From CAVTWD01 sp963738325 (GTDB lineage: Bacteria > Actinomycetota > Acidimicrobiia > Acidimicrobiales > Ilumatobacteraceae), in NCBI GenBank assembly GCA_963738325.1, contig CAVTWD010000004.1, forward strand, positions 31,841-95,840: a stretch of DNA of 64,000 nt, in the 5' to 3' direction. The position numbers were made by a program, and so were the translations under genes. Shown one piece after another: positions 8,272 to 17,786 of this stretch. Within the stretch, counting starts at the first letter, position 1; every line of letters begins with the position of its first letter. Under the pieces are notes generated by a model. The model ran no database searches. It saw only the letters and a list, made by a program, of their open reading frames with translations, and was not told where the DNA came from.

Positions 8272-9456
8272 GTGCTGCTGGTGCCGGGCGGCCGACTGAC
8301 GTTCGCAGTCTACCAGGGCCTCGACCCGGTCACGGGTCAGGAGCGGCGGACCTGGCATCCTGCGGGCACCGACCGCGCCGCCGCCGAGCGGTTGGCCGCG
8401 AAGCTTGCGGCCGAGGAGCAGGGTCGGGCCGATGCTGCGCGGGCGCTGGCCTTCGGTGCCTACCTGACCGGACAGTGGCTGCCGGGCAAGAGGCTCCAGC
8501 TCGCGACCAGCACCTACCGGGGTTACGAGCGAAACGTGCACCGCCACGTCGTCCCGGCCCTCGGGCGCATCGGGCTGCGACGGCTCCGCCACACCCACAT
8601 CGAGGCGCTCTACGACCGGCTCCTCACCCCGAACGCCGAGCGGCCCGCGCTCTCGCCGAAGACAGTGTACGAGGTGCACCTCGTCATCCGCGGCGCACTC
8701 CACGAGGCGGTACGACGCGGCCTGCTCACCCGCAACGTCGCCCTCATCGCCCGGTCGCCCAGACTCGGGGCGATCCAGAAAACCGAAGCCCAGTCCTGGA
8801 CCGCCCCGCAACTGCAGGCGTTCTTGCGGGCCGCTGCCGGTCACCGGCTGTTCCCGATGCTGTGGCTCGCCGCCATGACCGGGATGCGCCGCAACGAGGT
8901 CCTCGGCCTCCAGTGGCCCGACGTCGACTTCGCCAAGGCCCGCCTCTCGCTCAACCGCGGGCTCGTCGCCGTCGGCTACGAGCTCCACCAGACCCGAGGC
9001 AAGACCGACAACGCCCGCCGCAACATCGACCTCGACCCGACCACCCTGACCGTCCTGGCCGGCTGGAAGGCGGCGCGAGCCGCCGAGTTCGCCGCCGTCG
9101 GCATCGACGATGACGGGTGGGTGTGACGGCCAGCCCATCCACCCCACGCCCTCTCCCAGATCTTCGAGCGCATCGCCCGCCGGGCCGGCGTCCCGGTCAT
9201 CCGACTGCACGACCTCCGCCATACCCACGGGACACTGCTGATCAAAGAAGGCGTCCCGGTGAAGGTCGTCAGCGAGCGGCTCGGGCACGCCAAACTCGCC
9301 TTCAAGATCCAGACCTACCAGCACGTCCCGCCCGGTATGCAAAGCGAGGCCGCCTACGCCTTCGAGGCGCTCGTCGCACCGAGCGTTCCACCGGCCGCCC
9401 GCTCCGGCCGCTCGAGCCGGTTGAACATCCGGGAGAACACGGCCCGCAGGCGGTAG
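8272..9456 (+). pseudogene. Tyrosine integrase interrupted by an in-frame TGA
   Basis: Site-specific recombinase with an N-terminal arm-binding region, SAM-like core-binding domain and catalytic domain. The first catalytic Arg lies in TGMRRNEVLGLQW. At 9124-9126 a TGA interrupts the frame after DDDGWV, and the same frame then continues to the end with HDLRHTH (H-x-x-R), RLGHA and the Tyr of TYQHV. All catalytic residues are thus encoded, but on both sides of the stop, and a few residues normally found after DGWV are missing, so a small deletion is likely. It lies 57 bp before a tRNA 3'-half fragment, the usual place for an integrase next to its att site. GTG 8272 is the best visible start. 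Confidence 0.85.
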
Positions 9457-9474
9457 AACACCACCCCAACGACG

Positions 9475-9501
9475 AAGGCCCAGGTCACTGACCTGGGCCT
9501 T
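9475..9501. terminator. Strong hairpin terminator between integrase and tRNA fragment
   Basis: A perfect 12-bp stem, AAGGCCCAGGTC at 9475-9486 and GACCTGGGCCTT at 9490-9501, closes a three-base loop. It can end transcription of the integrase on the plus strand and, read the other way, of a tRNA gene. The other two tRNA fragments in the window have a similar but unrelated hairpin at the same relative place. Confidence 0.75.
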
Positions 9502-9512
9502 CAAGCTTCACA

Positions 9513-9557
<45 letters not shown>

Positions 9558-9671
9558 GGTTGGAGTGAGGCGTTCTCCCTGGTAGGAGGCAGTTTTCACC
9601 TGGTCAGAGCGCCTCGTCAAGTCCCCCTTGTTCCCTGCTGTTTACCGTTGGCGTGGTACATGGTTGGTACA
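9558..9671. repeat. att-flanking repeat, copy 1, with tandem TGGTACA sites
   Basis: This stretch is closely similar to 41204-41332, sharing for example GGCGTTCTCCCTGGTAGGA and GGCGTGGTACATGGTTGGTA. Both copies end with TGGTACA-N4-TGGTACA, here at 9654-9660 and 9665-9671. Direct repeats of this kind next to an att core are typical integrase arm-binding sites; that role is inferred. Confidence 0.65.
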
Positions 9672-9692
9672 TCGGCGGCAGCCGACCAGGCG

Positions 9693-10061
9693 CTATCCGA
9701 TGGGGAGGCGACGGACCCGAAGCCGGCCTCGGGCGAATGTGGCGATGGCTCCCGCTCCGAGATCCTCGGCGACGCTGTCGAGGTTGGCGAGAATCAACCC
9801 CGCCACGTCGTCGACGGTCAGCGGATCCGACGAGCGCACGAGGATGAACGATGGCTTCACCTGCCGCCGAGCAGCCAGGAGCGTGCCGAAGTCCGTGTCG
9901 TGGGAGACGATGACCCGGTCATCGGTCAAGGCCCAGTCGAGGATCTCGTCGTCGGGCGCTGCGACAAGCCCGACGTCTCGCACGGCGACGGCGTCATGAC
10001 CAGCCGCTGTGAGCAGTGACGCGACGCGTGGTGACACGTTGGCGTCGACGAGGAACCTCAC
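9693..10061 (-). CDS. DUF5615 PIN-like toxin, 122 aa
   Basis: Small PIN-like nuclease toxin of the DUF5615 family. Characteristic acidic positions are the Asp in MRFLVDAN, the aspartates of VAAPDDEIL, and HDTDFG near residue 55. The ATG overlaps the stop of the preceding DUF433 gene by four bases (ATGA at 10058-10061), so antitoxin and toxin are translated together. Such pairs are common on genomic islands, and this one sits just inside the att repeat. RNase activity is expected from the family but not shown. Confidence 0.85.
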   Translation of the reverse strand: MRFLVDANVSPRVASLLTAAGHDAVAVRDVGLVAAPDDEILDWALTDDRVIVSHDTDFGTLLAARRQVKPSFILVRSSDPLTVDDVAGLILANLDSVAEDLGAGAIATFARGRLRVRRLPIG

Positions 10062-10288
10062 GCCGGGCGAGTGAGTGGGAGCTCGCGCTCCTGGACGGCT
10101 TCGGCTGCGTACTCGAGGGCCGCCGGGATGTCCTCAGGCTGCAGGTCCGGGAAGTCGGCAAGGATCTGCTCGGCCGTTCGACCAGCGGCGAGCTGGCCGA
10201 TGACCGTGGCGACCGGTATGCGCAACCCGCGGATGCAGGGCGCTCCCCGCATCTTCCCCGGCTCGATCGTGATCCGCTCGAAGGCCAC
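10058..10288 (-). CDS. DUF433 antitoxin, 76 aa
   Basis: DUF433 protein, the usual partner of DUF5615 toxins. The family pattern is visible: ITIEPGKMRGAPCIRGLRIPVATV followed by the helices around AEQILADFPDLQPEDIPAALEYA, which form a MerR/VapB-like DNA-binding unit. The start is GTG 10286-10288, with a TATCCT -10-like hexamer shortly upstream and no Shine-Dalgarno sequence, which suggests a leaderless transcript. The protein probably neutralises the toxin and represses the pair. Confidence 0.85.
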   Translation of the reverse strand: MAFERITIEPGKMRGAPCIRGLRIPVATVIGQLAAGRTAEQILADFPDLQPEDIPAALEYAAEAVQERELPLTRPA

Positions 10289-10526
10289 GGTCGCAGGATA
10301 GGGGCTCGTCGGACGAGAGGGTGGGTTGATGGCCGGGCATGTCGGCGGCGGTGTGCCTGATCACGGGCCGACGCAGGGTATCGCAAGCCCTCGTATCGGC
10401 GGCCGGCGCCCCAGGTAGCCCGCACGCAGCTCGGCGCAGGTCGCCGGCCGTGGTGTCCCACCGGGTCGACGAAGGCGCCACACGACCACCTGATCCTTGC
10501 ACGGGACTCGCTCGTCGGCGGCGGTG
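10289..10526. other. Region without a recognisable gene
   Basis: No reading frame here resembles a protein on either strand. The segment lies between the toxin-antitoxin promoter and the 3' end of the decayed helicase and is probably leftover island DNA. Confidence 0.5.
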
Positions 10527-11570
10527 TCATCGGGAGCCGGTCTTGGGATCGGTGTCGAAGCCGAGGGTGGCGTAGGTGGCCAGGCGCTTGCTGTGCATCT
10601 TGCGGAACACCGGCCCGGGATCGAGGTAGTCGTGTGAACCTCGACATCGGTCCTGGTGTCGGTGGTGCGCAGGATCCGCCCGATGTACTGCACGACACGG
10701 CCCTTGAACGCGAGCGGGAACGCGAGGAACAGGTGTCGAGCGACGGGCTGTCGAACCCCTCACCGAGGTACGACCCGGTCGCCAACAAAAGCTGGCCCGA
10801 CGGCGCGTCATCGGCGCTCAGTTGCTCGATCACCGCAGCCCGCGCCTTCTTCCCCAACCCACCCCTGAGCACGAACGGCGCGAGACCGTTGTGCTCGAGC
10901 ATCGCAGCGAGCGCGTCGAGGTGCTCGGTCCACTGCGTGAGCACCAGCACGTTGCGACCGTCCCTGACAGCGGCGGATACGTCGCTGGCGATCTGGCGGG
11001 TCCGTGCCCCGTCGGTGACGAGCGCGCGGAACACGTCCTGGATCGCCGCGATCTCGCCGTTTCCGGCGGTGCAGCGGGTCTCGTGAGTGTGCAACCGTCG
11101 GATCAGGTTCGCCGCCGCGGTTTCAGCGAGTGCGATCTCGTGGCGGACGGGGCCGCACTGCATCGTGATGATCGCCTCGAGCCCGTCGCGCCGATACGGG
11201 GTAGCCGTCAGTCCGACCCATCGACGAGACCGCGCGTCGCGTACCGCGAGTTCGAACGAACGGGCGGGGAGGTGATGGCACTCGTCGACGATCACCATCC
11301 CGTACCCGTCGAACGACCCCGCCGCATCGGGCCGACGCGCGATCGCTTGCAGCGTCGCGATGTCGACGATCCCCGACGCCTTCGCCGTCGCAGCGACTCG
11401 GCCCACCTGTCGACGACCGAGACCGAGGTGCTCCATCAGCCGTGACTTCCACTGCTCCACCAGCGGTGTCCGATCGACCAGGATCAACGTCGGCACCCGG
11501 TGCGCCGCCATCAACGCGCTGGCGATGACGGTCTAGTTCTTCGTTGGGCCCGCGGCACCCGAATGCACAT
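10527..11570 (-). pseudogene. Decayed superfamily II DNA helicase
   Basis: The middle part is clearly an SF2 helicase of the XPB/SSL2-like type: VDECHHLP (motif II), GLTATPYRRDGL (motif III), a Q-W-T segment LVLTQWTEHL, and GEGFDSPSLDT near motif V. Motif VI (YIGRILRTTD) is found only in a second frame, and the C-terminus (FRKMHSKRLATYATLGFD) in a third, so at least two indels are present. Upstream of 11514 the same frame continues through a TAG into GAAGPTKN, a damaged Walker A region. The 5' part is lost where the transposase region begins. Such helicases are common in defence islands. Confidence 0.75.
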
Positions 11571-11736
11571 GCCCGATTGGAGGAACTGTCCATGGCCACA
11601 CATCTGCTCCATGGCGACGACCGCCTGAATCCAGGACTCCTGACGCAATGAGCTGAAAGCCTTGCAATACGAGGTGCTATCCACCACCTGCCGCTCCGTG
11701 CGGTCCATAATTGTTGAAGGGGTGTGAGACGGGGAG
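11571..11736. other. Junction between helicase and transposase remnants
   Basis: No gene was recognised. On the minus strand a short peptide (with SLRQESWIQAVV and EQMCGHG) is open but matches no family I know. It may be the tail of a further mobile-element gene. Confidence 0.3.
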
Positions 11737-13994
11737 GTGGCGGTGGCGGCAGGCGGAGTGGCGGTGGGCAAGGGTTGTCCGATGCCGGTGCCGGTCGCCC
11801 CTTTCGGGTCCTCGCCCGTGTCGAGTGGGGTGGACCTGGTCGAGTCGGGCGAGGGTGGCGTGGTGTTCGTGTGGGGGATGGCGACGTGGTGTTGGCAGCC
11901 GGGGGATGTGGCGGGCCGGCGGCTGGCGGCGGTGCAGCTGATCGAGGCGGGCGCGGCCCGCGTCGGCGAGGTGGCTGTCGCCTTCGGCACCGATGATGTG
12001 ACCCTGTGGCGCTGGCGCCGGGAGTACCGCGACGGCGGGGTGGCGGCGCTCGTCCCCGAGCGGCCCGGCCCCCGTGGGCCCTCCAAGCTGACCGAGGAGA
12101 AGGTGGCCGAGATACGCGGGCTGCGGGCCGAGGGGTTCTCGCGTGCCGAGATCGTCGAGCGTGCTGGGGTGGGTGCGGGGACGGTGTCGCGGGCGCTGGC
12201 CGGATCGGCACCGGCGCAGCCAGCGCCGGCGCGCCAGCGGGCTCGAGCCGCTGGCCCGCCCCGAACCCCGGGAGGCCGAACGTCAGGCGGCTCGGCGCGG
12301 CGAGCTGGCCGAGGCCGAGCCCCGCATCACCCCGGGGGCGTCGCTGCCGTTGGCCGGGGCGCTGGTCGTGCTGCCGGCTCTGGCGGTCACGGGCCTGCTC
12401 GACTGCGTCGAGGCGACCTACGGTCGGGCCAGGGCCGCCTTCTACGGGCTGCGCAGTCTGGTGCTCACCGTCGTGTTCGCTGCGCTGGTGGGCGAACCCC
12501 GGGCCGAGGGCCTCACCCGCGTCGACCCCGTCGACCTCGGCCGGCTGCTGGGCCTCGACCGGGCACCAGAGCCGAAGACCTTGCGCCGGCGCATGGCCGC
12601 CCTCGCCTCCCGGTACAGGGCCGCCGAGCTGCTCGCCGCCCTGGCCCACCGCCACGCCGCTGCCGACGCGGACGCGCTCGGAGTGCTCTACGTGGACGGT
12701 CACGTACACGCCTACCACGGCAGGGCGAAGGTGGCCAAGGCGCACCTGGCCCGCCTGCGCCTGTCCATGCCCGCCGAGGTCGACACGTGGGTGGCCGACC
12801 GCAACGGCGACGGGCTGGTGGTGTTCTCGGCGCCGCCGGGGGCGTCGCTGGCCGCCGAGCTGCGCCGGGTCGCCGCCTGGGCACGCCAGCTCCTCGGCCC
12901 CGACCGTCGCCCCACCATCTGCTTCGACCGGGCCGGCTGGTCCCCGACGCTGTTCGCCGAGCTCTTCGCCTCGGGCTTCGACATCCTGACCTACCGCAAA
13001 GGCGCCAAGCCCCTCGAACCCGCCGTGTTCGCCGAGCACACCTGCCAGTTAACCGGCCAATCTGCCTCCCCCTTCGGCGCGGTGATTGGCCGGTTGAACA
13101 GGCATTGTCCGGGCCCGAAGGGCGGACCAATCTCCGATTGGCCGGATTCGACGACGCCGGCACCGAACACCGCTACCTTCTCGCCGACCGGCGGGTGCGC
13201 GTCCCCTACACCCAGAAGGGCCGGCGGCACGCCTTCGCCTGCCGTCAGATCACCCGGCTCGACCCCGACAGCGGACACCAGACCCAGATCCTCACCACCC
13301 ACGCCGACCCCGACCCCGCCCCCCTGGCGCACGCCATGTTCAGCCGCTGGCGCCAGGAGAACTTCTTCCGCTACATCCACGCCCACTTCGGCCTCGACGC
13401 CCTCGACGCCTACGACCTCGCCGACGACGACCCCACCCGCCTCGTCCCCAACCCCGCCCGGCGCGCCGCCGACGCCCGCGTCCGCGACGCCGACGAGTCC
13501 TGGAAGCAGCCGAAGCCGAAGAAGGCCGCGCCACCCTCGACGGTCGACGCGACAAGATAGCCGCCGCCGAGATAGCCGCCGCCTTCGCCGCCGCCCGCAC
13601 CCACCTCACCGAACTCGCAACCGCCGCCCGGGCCATCCCCGACCGCGTCCCACTCGGCGACGCACACCCCGACGCCGCCCGCCTCGATCCCGAACGCAAA
13701 CGCATCCACGACGCCATCCGCATGGCCACCTACAACGCTGAATCCGCACTCGCTCGCCTGCTCACCAACCACTACCCCCGCGCCGATGACGAGGCTCGCA
13801 GCCTGCTGCGTGAGATCTTCGCCAGCCCCGCCGACCTCGAGGTGATCGGCGAAGAGTTGCACGTACACGTCAAGCCTCTATCGGCACCCCGGCGGACACG
13901 GGCGCTCGCCGGCCTCTGCGACGACCTCACAACAACCGAAACGACCTACCCCGGCACGAAGCTCCGCCTCGTCTACAGCGTCAAGCAGGCCTGA
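11737..13994 (+). pseudogene. Large DDE-type transposase, broken in several frames
   Basis: One long gene of about 750 codons can be followed through at least four frame segments. The N-terminal part has two helix-turn-helix regions (VAFGTDDVTLWRWRR and SRAEIVERAGVGAGTVSRAL). The middle part has VDGHVHAYHG and FDRAGWSPTLF followed by LTYRKG, typical DDE-transposase blocks. The next segment has ENFFRYIHAHFGLDALD, and the last (from about 13560) ends with KLRLVYSVKQA at 13994. The family name is not clear to me. The start is uncertain: GTG 11737 or ATG 11878. The frame change near 13050-13150 coincides with a palindromic insertion listed separately. Confidence 0.7.
13051..13145. repeat. Palindromic GATTGGCCGG repeat inside the transposase remnant
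   Basis: AACCGGCCAATC at 13051-13062 pairs perfectly with GATTGGCCGGTT at 13084-13095. A second hairpin, CCAATC-TCC-GATTGG, follows at 13127-13141 and shares the core GATTGGCCGG (13136-13145). The reading frame of the transposase changes across this block and the encoded peptide looks foreign to the protein, so a small REP- or MITE-like insertion of about 100 bp is likely. Confidence 0.5.
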
Positions 13995-13998
13995 CAAC

Positions 13999-14754
13999 TT
14001 GCAGCAACTCGCGGTCGCGCGTCAGGAGTCCTGGAATCTCGACCTCCCGGCCGAGTGGACCGAGCGATCGCGCGTCGTACTCGAACCAATCGCGTCGCCG
14101 TCCATTCTGGGCCTGTTCGGCTTCGCCGGTGCGACGTTCATCGTCGCCGCCCATCTCACGGGCTGGTACGGCGGCGACAACACCGCGCTCTACCTGTTCC
14201 CGTTCGCAGCCATCTTCGGCGGCTTGGCGCAATTCATCGCCGGTCTGTTCGCCGACCGGGCTCGTGACGGCCTCGGCACGGCCATGCACGGGATGTGGGG
14301 CTCCTTCTGGCTCGCCTACGGCATCCTCTACGGCTTCGTCGCCGCCGGGGCCATCGCCGATCCCGGCACCGATCAGTCGGCGCTCGGCTTCTGGTTCTTC
14401 GTCCTCGCTGCCATCACCCTCATGGGCGCGATCGCCGCGCTGGCCAAGAACCTGGCCCTTTTCAGCGTCCTGCTCGCCCTCACCGGCGGGTCGGTGTGCC
14501 TCGCCATCGGCTACGTCGCTGGTCTCAGCGGTTGGGAGACGGTCGGCGGGTACTTCCTCGTGGTCTCGGCCGGCTTGGCCTTCTACACGGCCAGCGCCGA
14601 GATGCTGAACTCGTCCTACAACCGGACGATCCTCCCCACCGGCGCCCCGGGCGCTTCCGAACACCGCAGCCGGTCCTATCCGCCGACGCTCTACGACGAT
14701 CGCGGCCCCGGCTACACCGGCGTCCGCACCGGCGAGACGCTCGGGCCCCGCTGA
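13999..14754 (+). CDS. Acetate uptake transporter, GPR1/FUN34/YaaH (SatP) family, 251 aa
   Basis: Six-helix membrane protein of the AceTr family, which moves acetate or succinate with protons. The family start motif appears as ASPSILGLFGFA near residue 33 rather than the usual NPxPLGL, so the Asn and the second Pro are changed. Helices follow at about 35-55, 65-85, 98-118, 128-148, 152-172 and 180-200, and the hydrophilic tail is longer than usual. The only start before the conserved part is TTG 13999, five bases after the end of the transposase remnant, so the original promoter may have been lost. Family assignment is good; substrate is by family. Confidence 0.8.
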   Translation: MQQLAVARQESWNLDLPAEWTERSRVVLEPIASPSILGLFGFAGATFIVAAHLTGWYGGDNTALYLFPFAAIFGGLAQFIAGLFADRARDGLGTAMHGMWGSFWLAYGILYGFVAAGAIADPGTDQSALGFWFFVLAAITLMGAIAALAKNLALFSVLLALTGGSVCLAIGYVAGLSGWETVGGYFLVVSAGLAFYTASAEMLNSSYNRTILPTGAPGASEHRSRSYPPTLYDDRGPGYTGVRTGETLGPR

Positions 14755-14842
14755 AGGACAGGGACCCCGGGGGGCGGCTCACGCTCCCCGGGGACCCGAC
14801 CAGCCGAGCGCAGATGATGAGCGCAACGGCGGAGCGCGGCAC

Positions 14843-15019
14843 GTGAAGGCGATGCACAAGTTGCCGGGGCCCCGGCGGGGACGCGGCGTCGTCGAGATGC
14901 TCGCCGGCGCGACCTTGATGGTGAGCGCCGCGGTGCGCGGCGGCCGGCCGACCTGGAACTGCGGCCGCCGAGACGCCCGCCTCGCCGGCCCGTCCGGCCG
15001 GCGACACCCGCCCACCTGA
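14843..15019 (+). CDS. Possible small basic protein, 58 aa
   Basis: GTG 14843 is preceded by GGAG at 14831-14834 with eight-base spacing and opens a frame of 58 codons rich in Arg and Gly. I recognise no family. It lies between the acetate transporter and the YihY gene; the rest of the interval 14755-15011 shows no other feature. It may be non-coding. Confidence 0.2.
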   Translation: MKAMHKLPGPRRGRGVVEMLAGATLMVSAAVRGGRPTWNCGRRDARLAGPSGRRHPPT

Positions 15020-15086
15020 CCGCCCTGGCGATCCAGGGACAGGCCTCCTGGATCGGGTCGACCGGTGGCAGCGCCGAACCGGGCCG

Positions 15087-16010
15087 GTGGCGTTCCTCCT
15101 CGGCGTCGTGAAGAAGTTCGGCGACGACCGCGCCGGTCGCCTCGCCGCCCTGGTGGCGTACTACGGCTTCTTCTCGCTCTTCCCGTTGTTGCTCGTGGCG
15201 GTCACGATCGTCGGGTACGTGTTCGGTGACCGCAGCGCTGCGCAGATCAAGAACTCGGCCGTAGGGCAGATTCCGGTCGTCGGGGATCAGATCGGCTCTC
15301 AGGTCGGCGGCCTCGCCGGCAGCGTCACGGCGCTCGTCATCGGCACGGCGACCGCGCTGTGGGCCGGGCTCGGCTGCATGCAGGCCGCGCAGGACGCCAT
15401 GAACGAGCTCTGGGACGTGCCGCGTGCCGAGCAGCCGTCGTTCGTCGCCAAGCGGTTGCGCTCGCTCGCCATGCTGGGCATCATCGGACTGGCGTTGGCC
15501 GCCGGCGCAACGGGCTCGCAACTGGTCACCATCCAGCCCGGGCTCAACGGCGGCGCACGGGTCGGCGCCATCGCCGGCACTGTCACCCTGAACTGCGTCG
15601 TCTACGTGGTCGCGTTCAAACTCCTCGCGGCGCGGTCGGCTCCTTGGTCCTGCCTGGTCCCGGGAGCGGTCGTCGCCGGCCTCGGATACACCGGGCTCCA
15701 GATCGCCGGGCACTGGTACGTCCAGCGGGCGATCGCCGGCGCCGAGGACACGTACGGCACCTTCGCCGTCGTGATCGGGCTCCTCACGTGGCTCTATCTT
15801 CTCGCCCAACTGAGCATCTTCGCCGCCGAGATCAACGTCGTACTGGACCGACGGCTCTGGCCCCGTGGGCTGCGAGCCGACCGGCCCACCGCAGCGGACG
15901 TGGAGGTCATCGAAGCGGCGGCGGCTGCGATGCGCATTCGCTCCGGCACGACCGTGTCCGTCTCGGTCGCGGGTGCCAGCTCCGAGGGAGGGCCTCACCC
16001 TCCAGCTTGA
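15087..16010 (+). CDS. YihY/UPF0761 (BrkB-like) membrane protein, 307 aa
   Basis: Member of the YihY/virulence-factor BrkB family: six helices, the family sequence LAALVAYYGFFSLFPLLL near residue 20, a middle block WAGLGCMQAAQDAMNELWDV, and a conserved end with TYGTFAVVIGLLTWLYL and AAEINVVLDRR. GTG 15087 is the first usable start, but the same frame stays coding-like upstream (LLDRVDRWQRRTGPVAF), as expected for the family N-terminus, without a standard start codon. The true start may therefore be lost to an indel. Function in the family is poorly known. Confidence 0.85.
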   Translation: MAFLLGVVKKFGDDRAGRLAALVAYYGFFSLFPLLLVAVTIVGYVFGDRSAAQIKNSAVGQIPVVGDQIGSQVGGLAGSVTALVIGTATALWAGLGCMQAAQDAMNELWDVPRAEQPSFVAKRLRSLAMLGIIGLALAAGATGSQLVTIQPGLNGGARVGAIAGTVTLNCVVYVVAFKLLAARSAPWSCLVPGAVVAGLGYTGLQIAGHWYVQRAIAGAEDTYGTFAVVIGLLTWLYLLAQLSIFAAEINVVLDRRLWPRGLRADRPTAADVEVIEAAAAAMRIRSGTTVSVSVAGASSEGGPHPPA

Positions 16011-16051
16011 CGTGGGATGCGTCAGCTGACGGCTGATTCCGTTCCGACCGC

Positions 16052-17618
16052 TCAGCGGCCGTGCTCGAGACGCCGGGCGATCTCGGTGAGTATCTCGTCG
16101 GCAGCTCGTGGGTCGACGGCACCGGATCGCCGGAGCCCGAGCACACGGTCTCGTTGGAACCGGAGCAGGGCTTCGCCGACTTCGCGGGCCCGACGTCGCT
16201 TGTCTTCTTCATCGTCTTCGTCCTCGCCCGGTTCGTAGCGCCGCATGACCATCTGGTCGCGCGCTCGCTCGGCGATCTCGGGCCCGACTTCGCCGGCGGT
16301 CACCCGCCGATCGAGCTCGGCGAGCCCGGCCTCTCCGATCTGGGCCCGCAACTCGGCTTCCGCATCGAGCGGGTCGGTGTCGGCTCGGAGACCCAGGAGC
16401 CGCACCACCAGCGGAAGCGTGAGGCCTTGGACGACGAGCGTCACCGCTACGACGAAGAGACCCGACACGATGATCGTGGACCGGCCCGGAAAGGGATCGC
16501 CGGCATCCGTTGCCAGCGGAAGCGCCAGCGCCGACGCCACGGTCACCACACCGCGCATGCCCGCCCACGACAGCAAGACCGCCGATCGCTTGTCGGGCGG
16601 CGGCCGATCGGCCGCCGTTCGAGACCGGATGATCAGCGGGAAGACGATGGCGATCCAGAGCGGACGTACCCCGATCGCGACCACCGCCGTCAGGCCGGCG
16701 ACGGCGAGGTTGGCGCTGGACCCGGGATTCTGGCCGATCACCACGGACGCCAGCTCGACACCCACGAGGGCGAAGGCGAGGTTCGACATGACGAACTCGG
16801 TGATCGTCCAGAAGCCACGTCCGGCGAGGCTGCCGGCTGCGGTCGTCGCCCGGATGCCGCGCTCACTCAGGAACAATGCGGTGGTGAGAACGGCCAGGAC
16901 GCCTGAGGCATGGGCCAGCTCCGCCAGAAGGTAGGAGGCGTACGGCACCAGCAGCATGAGCGCGCCCTCGGCGTCGGCCTCGTCGATGTGGGCCAGGAGC
17001 CAGCGTGCCGTCCAGCCCATCGCCAGACCGACGGCCATGCCGAGAGCCACGACGGTGACGAATTCGGTCGCCGCTCGCCCGGCCGAGAGCGTGCCGGCCA
17101 CGACGGCGGACACGGCGAGCCGGTACAGGACCAGGGCGATGCCGTCGTTGAAGAGACCCTCGCCCTCGAGGATGGTCACGAGCGACGCGGGCAGTCGGAG
17201 GCGACCGGCCACGGATGTCGCCGCCACCGGGTCGGGCGGCGACACGATGGCCCCGAGGGCGAACGCCGCCGCCCAGGTGAGCTCCGGATCCGTCTGATGG
17301 GCGACCACGGCAACGGCAAACGTGGTGATGAAGACCAAGCCGACGGCGAGCAGCGAGATCGGCACGGCATCGGCGACGAAGGCACGGAAGGGTTGTCCGT
17401 CGCGCCGCCGTGAAGAGCAGCGGCGGCAGCACGAGCGGCAGGATGAGGGCAGGGGGGAGCCGCAGATTCGGCACGAACGGGACGAACCCGACGGCGGCTC
17501 CGAACAGCATCACGACAACAGGCGGCGGAACGTTCAGCCGGCGCGCCAACGGCGTGAGCAGCGCCACGCCGAGCAGCAGCACCGCGACGAGCTGCAGCTG
17601 ATCGGTGTCAGCGGGCAC
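16052..17618 (-). CDS. CPA1 Na+/H+ antiporter, broken by one-base frameshift
   Basis: Monovalent cation/proton antiporter of the CPA1 (NhaP/YjcE) type. The first helices (MPADTDQLQLVAVLLLGV) start at 17618. At GG 17386-17387 one extra base moves the reading frame; removing it joins LLFTAARRTTL to RAFVADAVPISLLAVG. The second part holds the family core SPPDPVAATSVAGRL and EGEGLFNDGIALV (ion-binding acidic residues) and SWAGMRGVVTVASALALP. A charged cytoplasmic domain of about 100 residues ends the protein. It probably handles Na+ and pH balance. The break may be a sequencing indel. Confidence 0.85.
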
Positions 17619-17786
17619 CGGAGTCCAAGGGGCCGCTCAGCGGCCCGCGCCTCGCCCGGCCAGCCGTGCCGATGCCTCACCGGGGCCGTCGCGGTGGAGG
17701 CGACGGTGGCCGGTCGCTTCGTCCACTCCCACGATGGATCGATACCCGCGCCGGCGGCCCGCGATGCGTCTGCGGAACGACTCCCG

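Noticed and set aside
9124..9126. Selenocysteine codon in the integrase
   Set aside because: No SECIS-like hairpin follows directly, no tyrosine recombinase is known with Sec, and residues are missing at the break.
11123..13039. Long minus-strand frame across helicase and transposase remnants
   Set aside because: It is partly antisense and Arg/Pro/Gly-rich, and joins unrelated DNA; no conserved domain.
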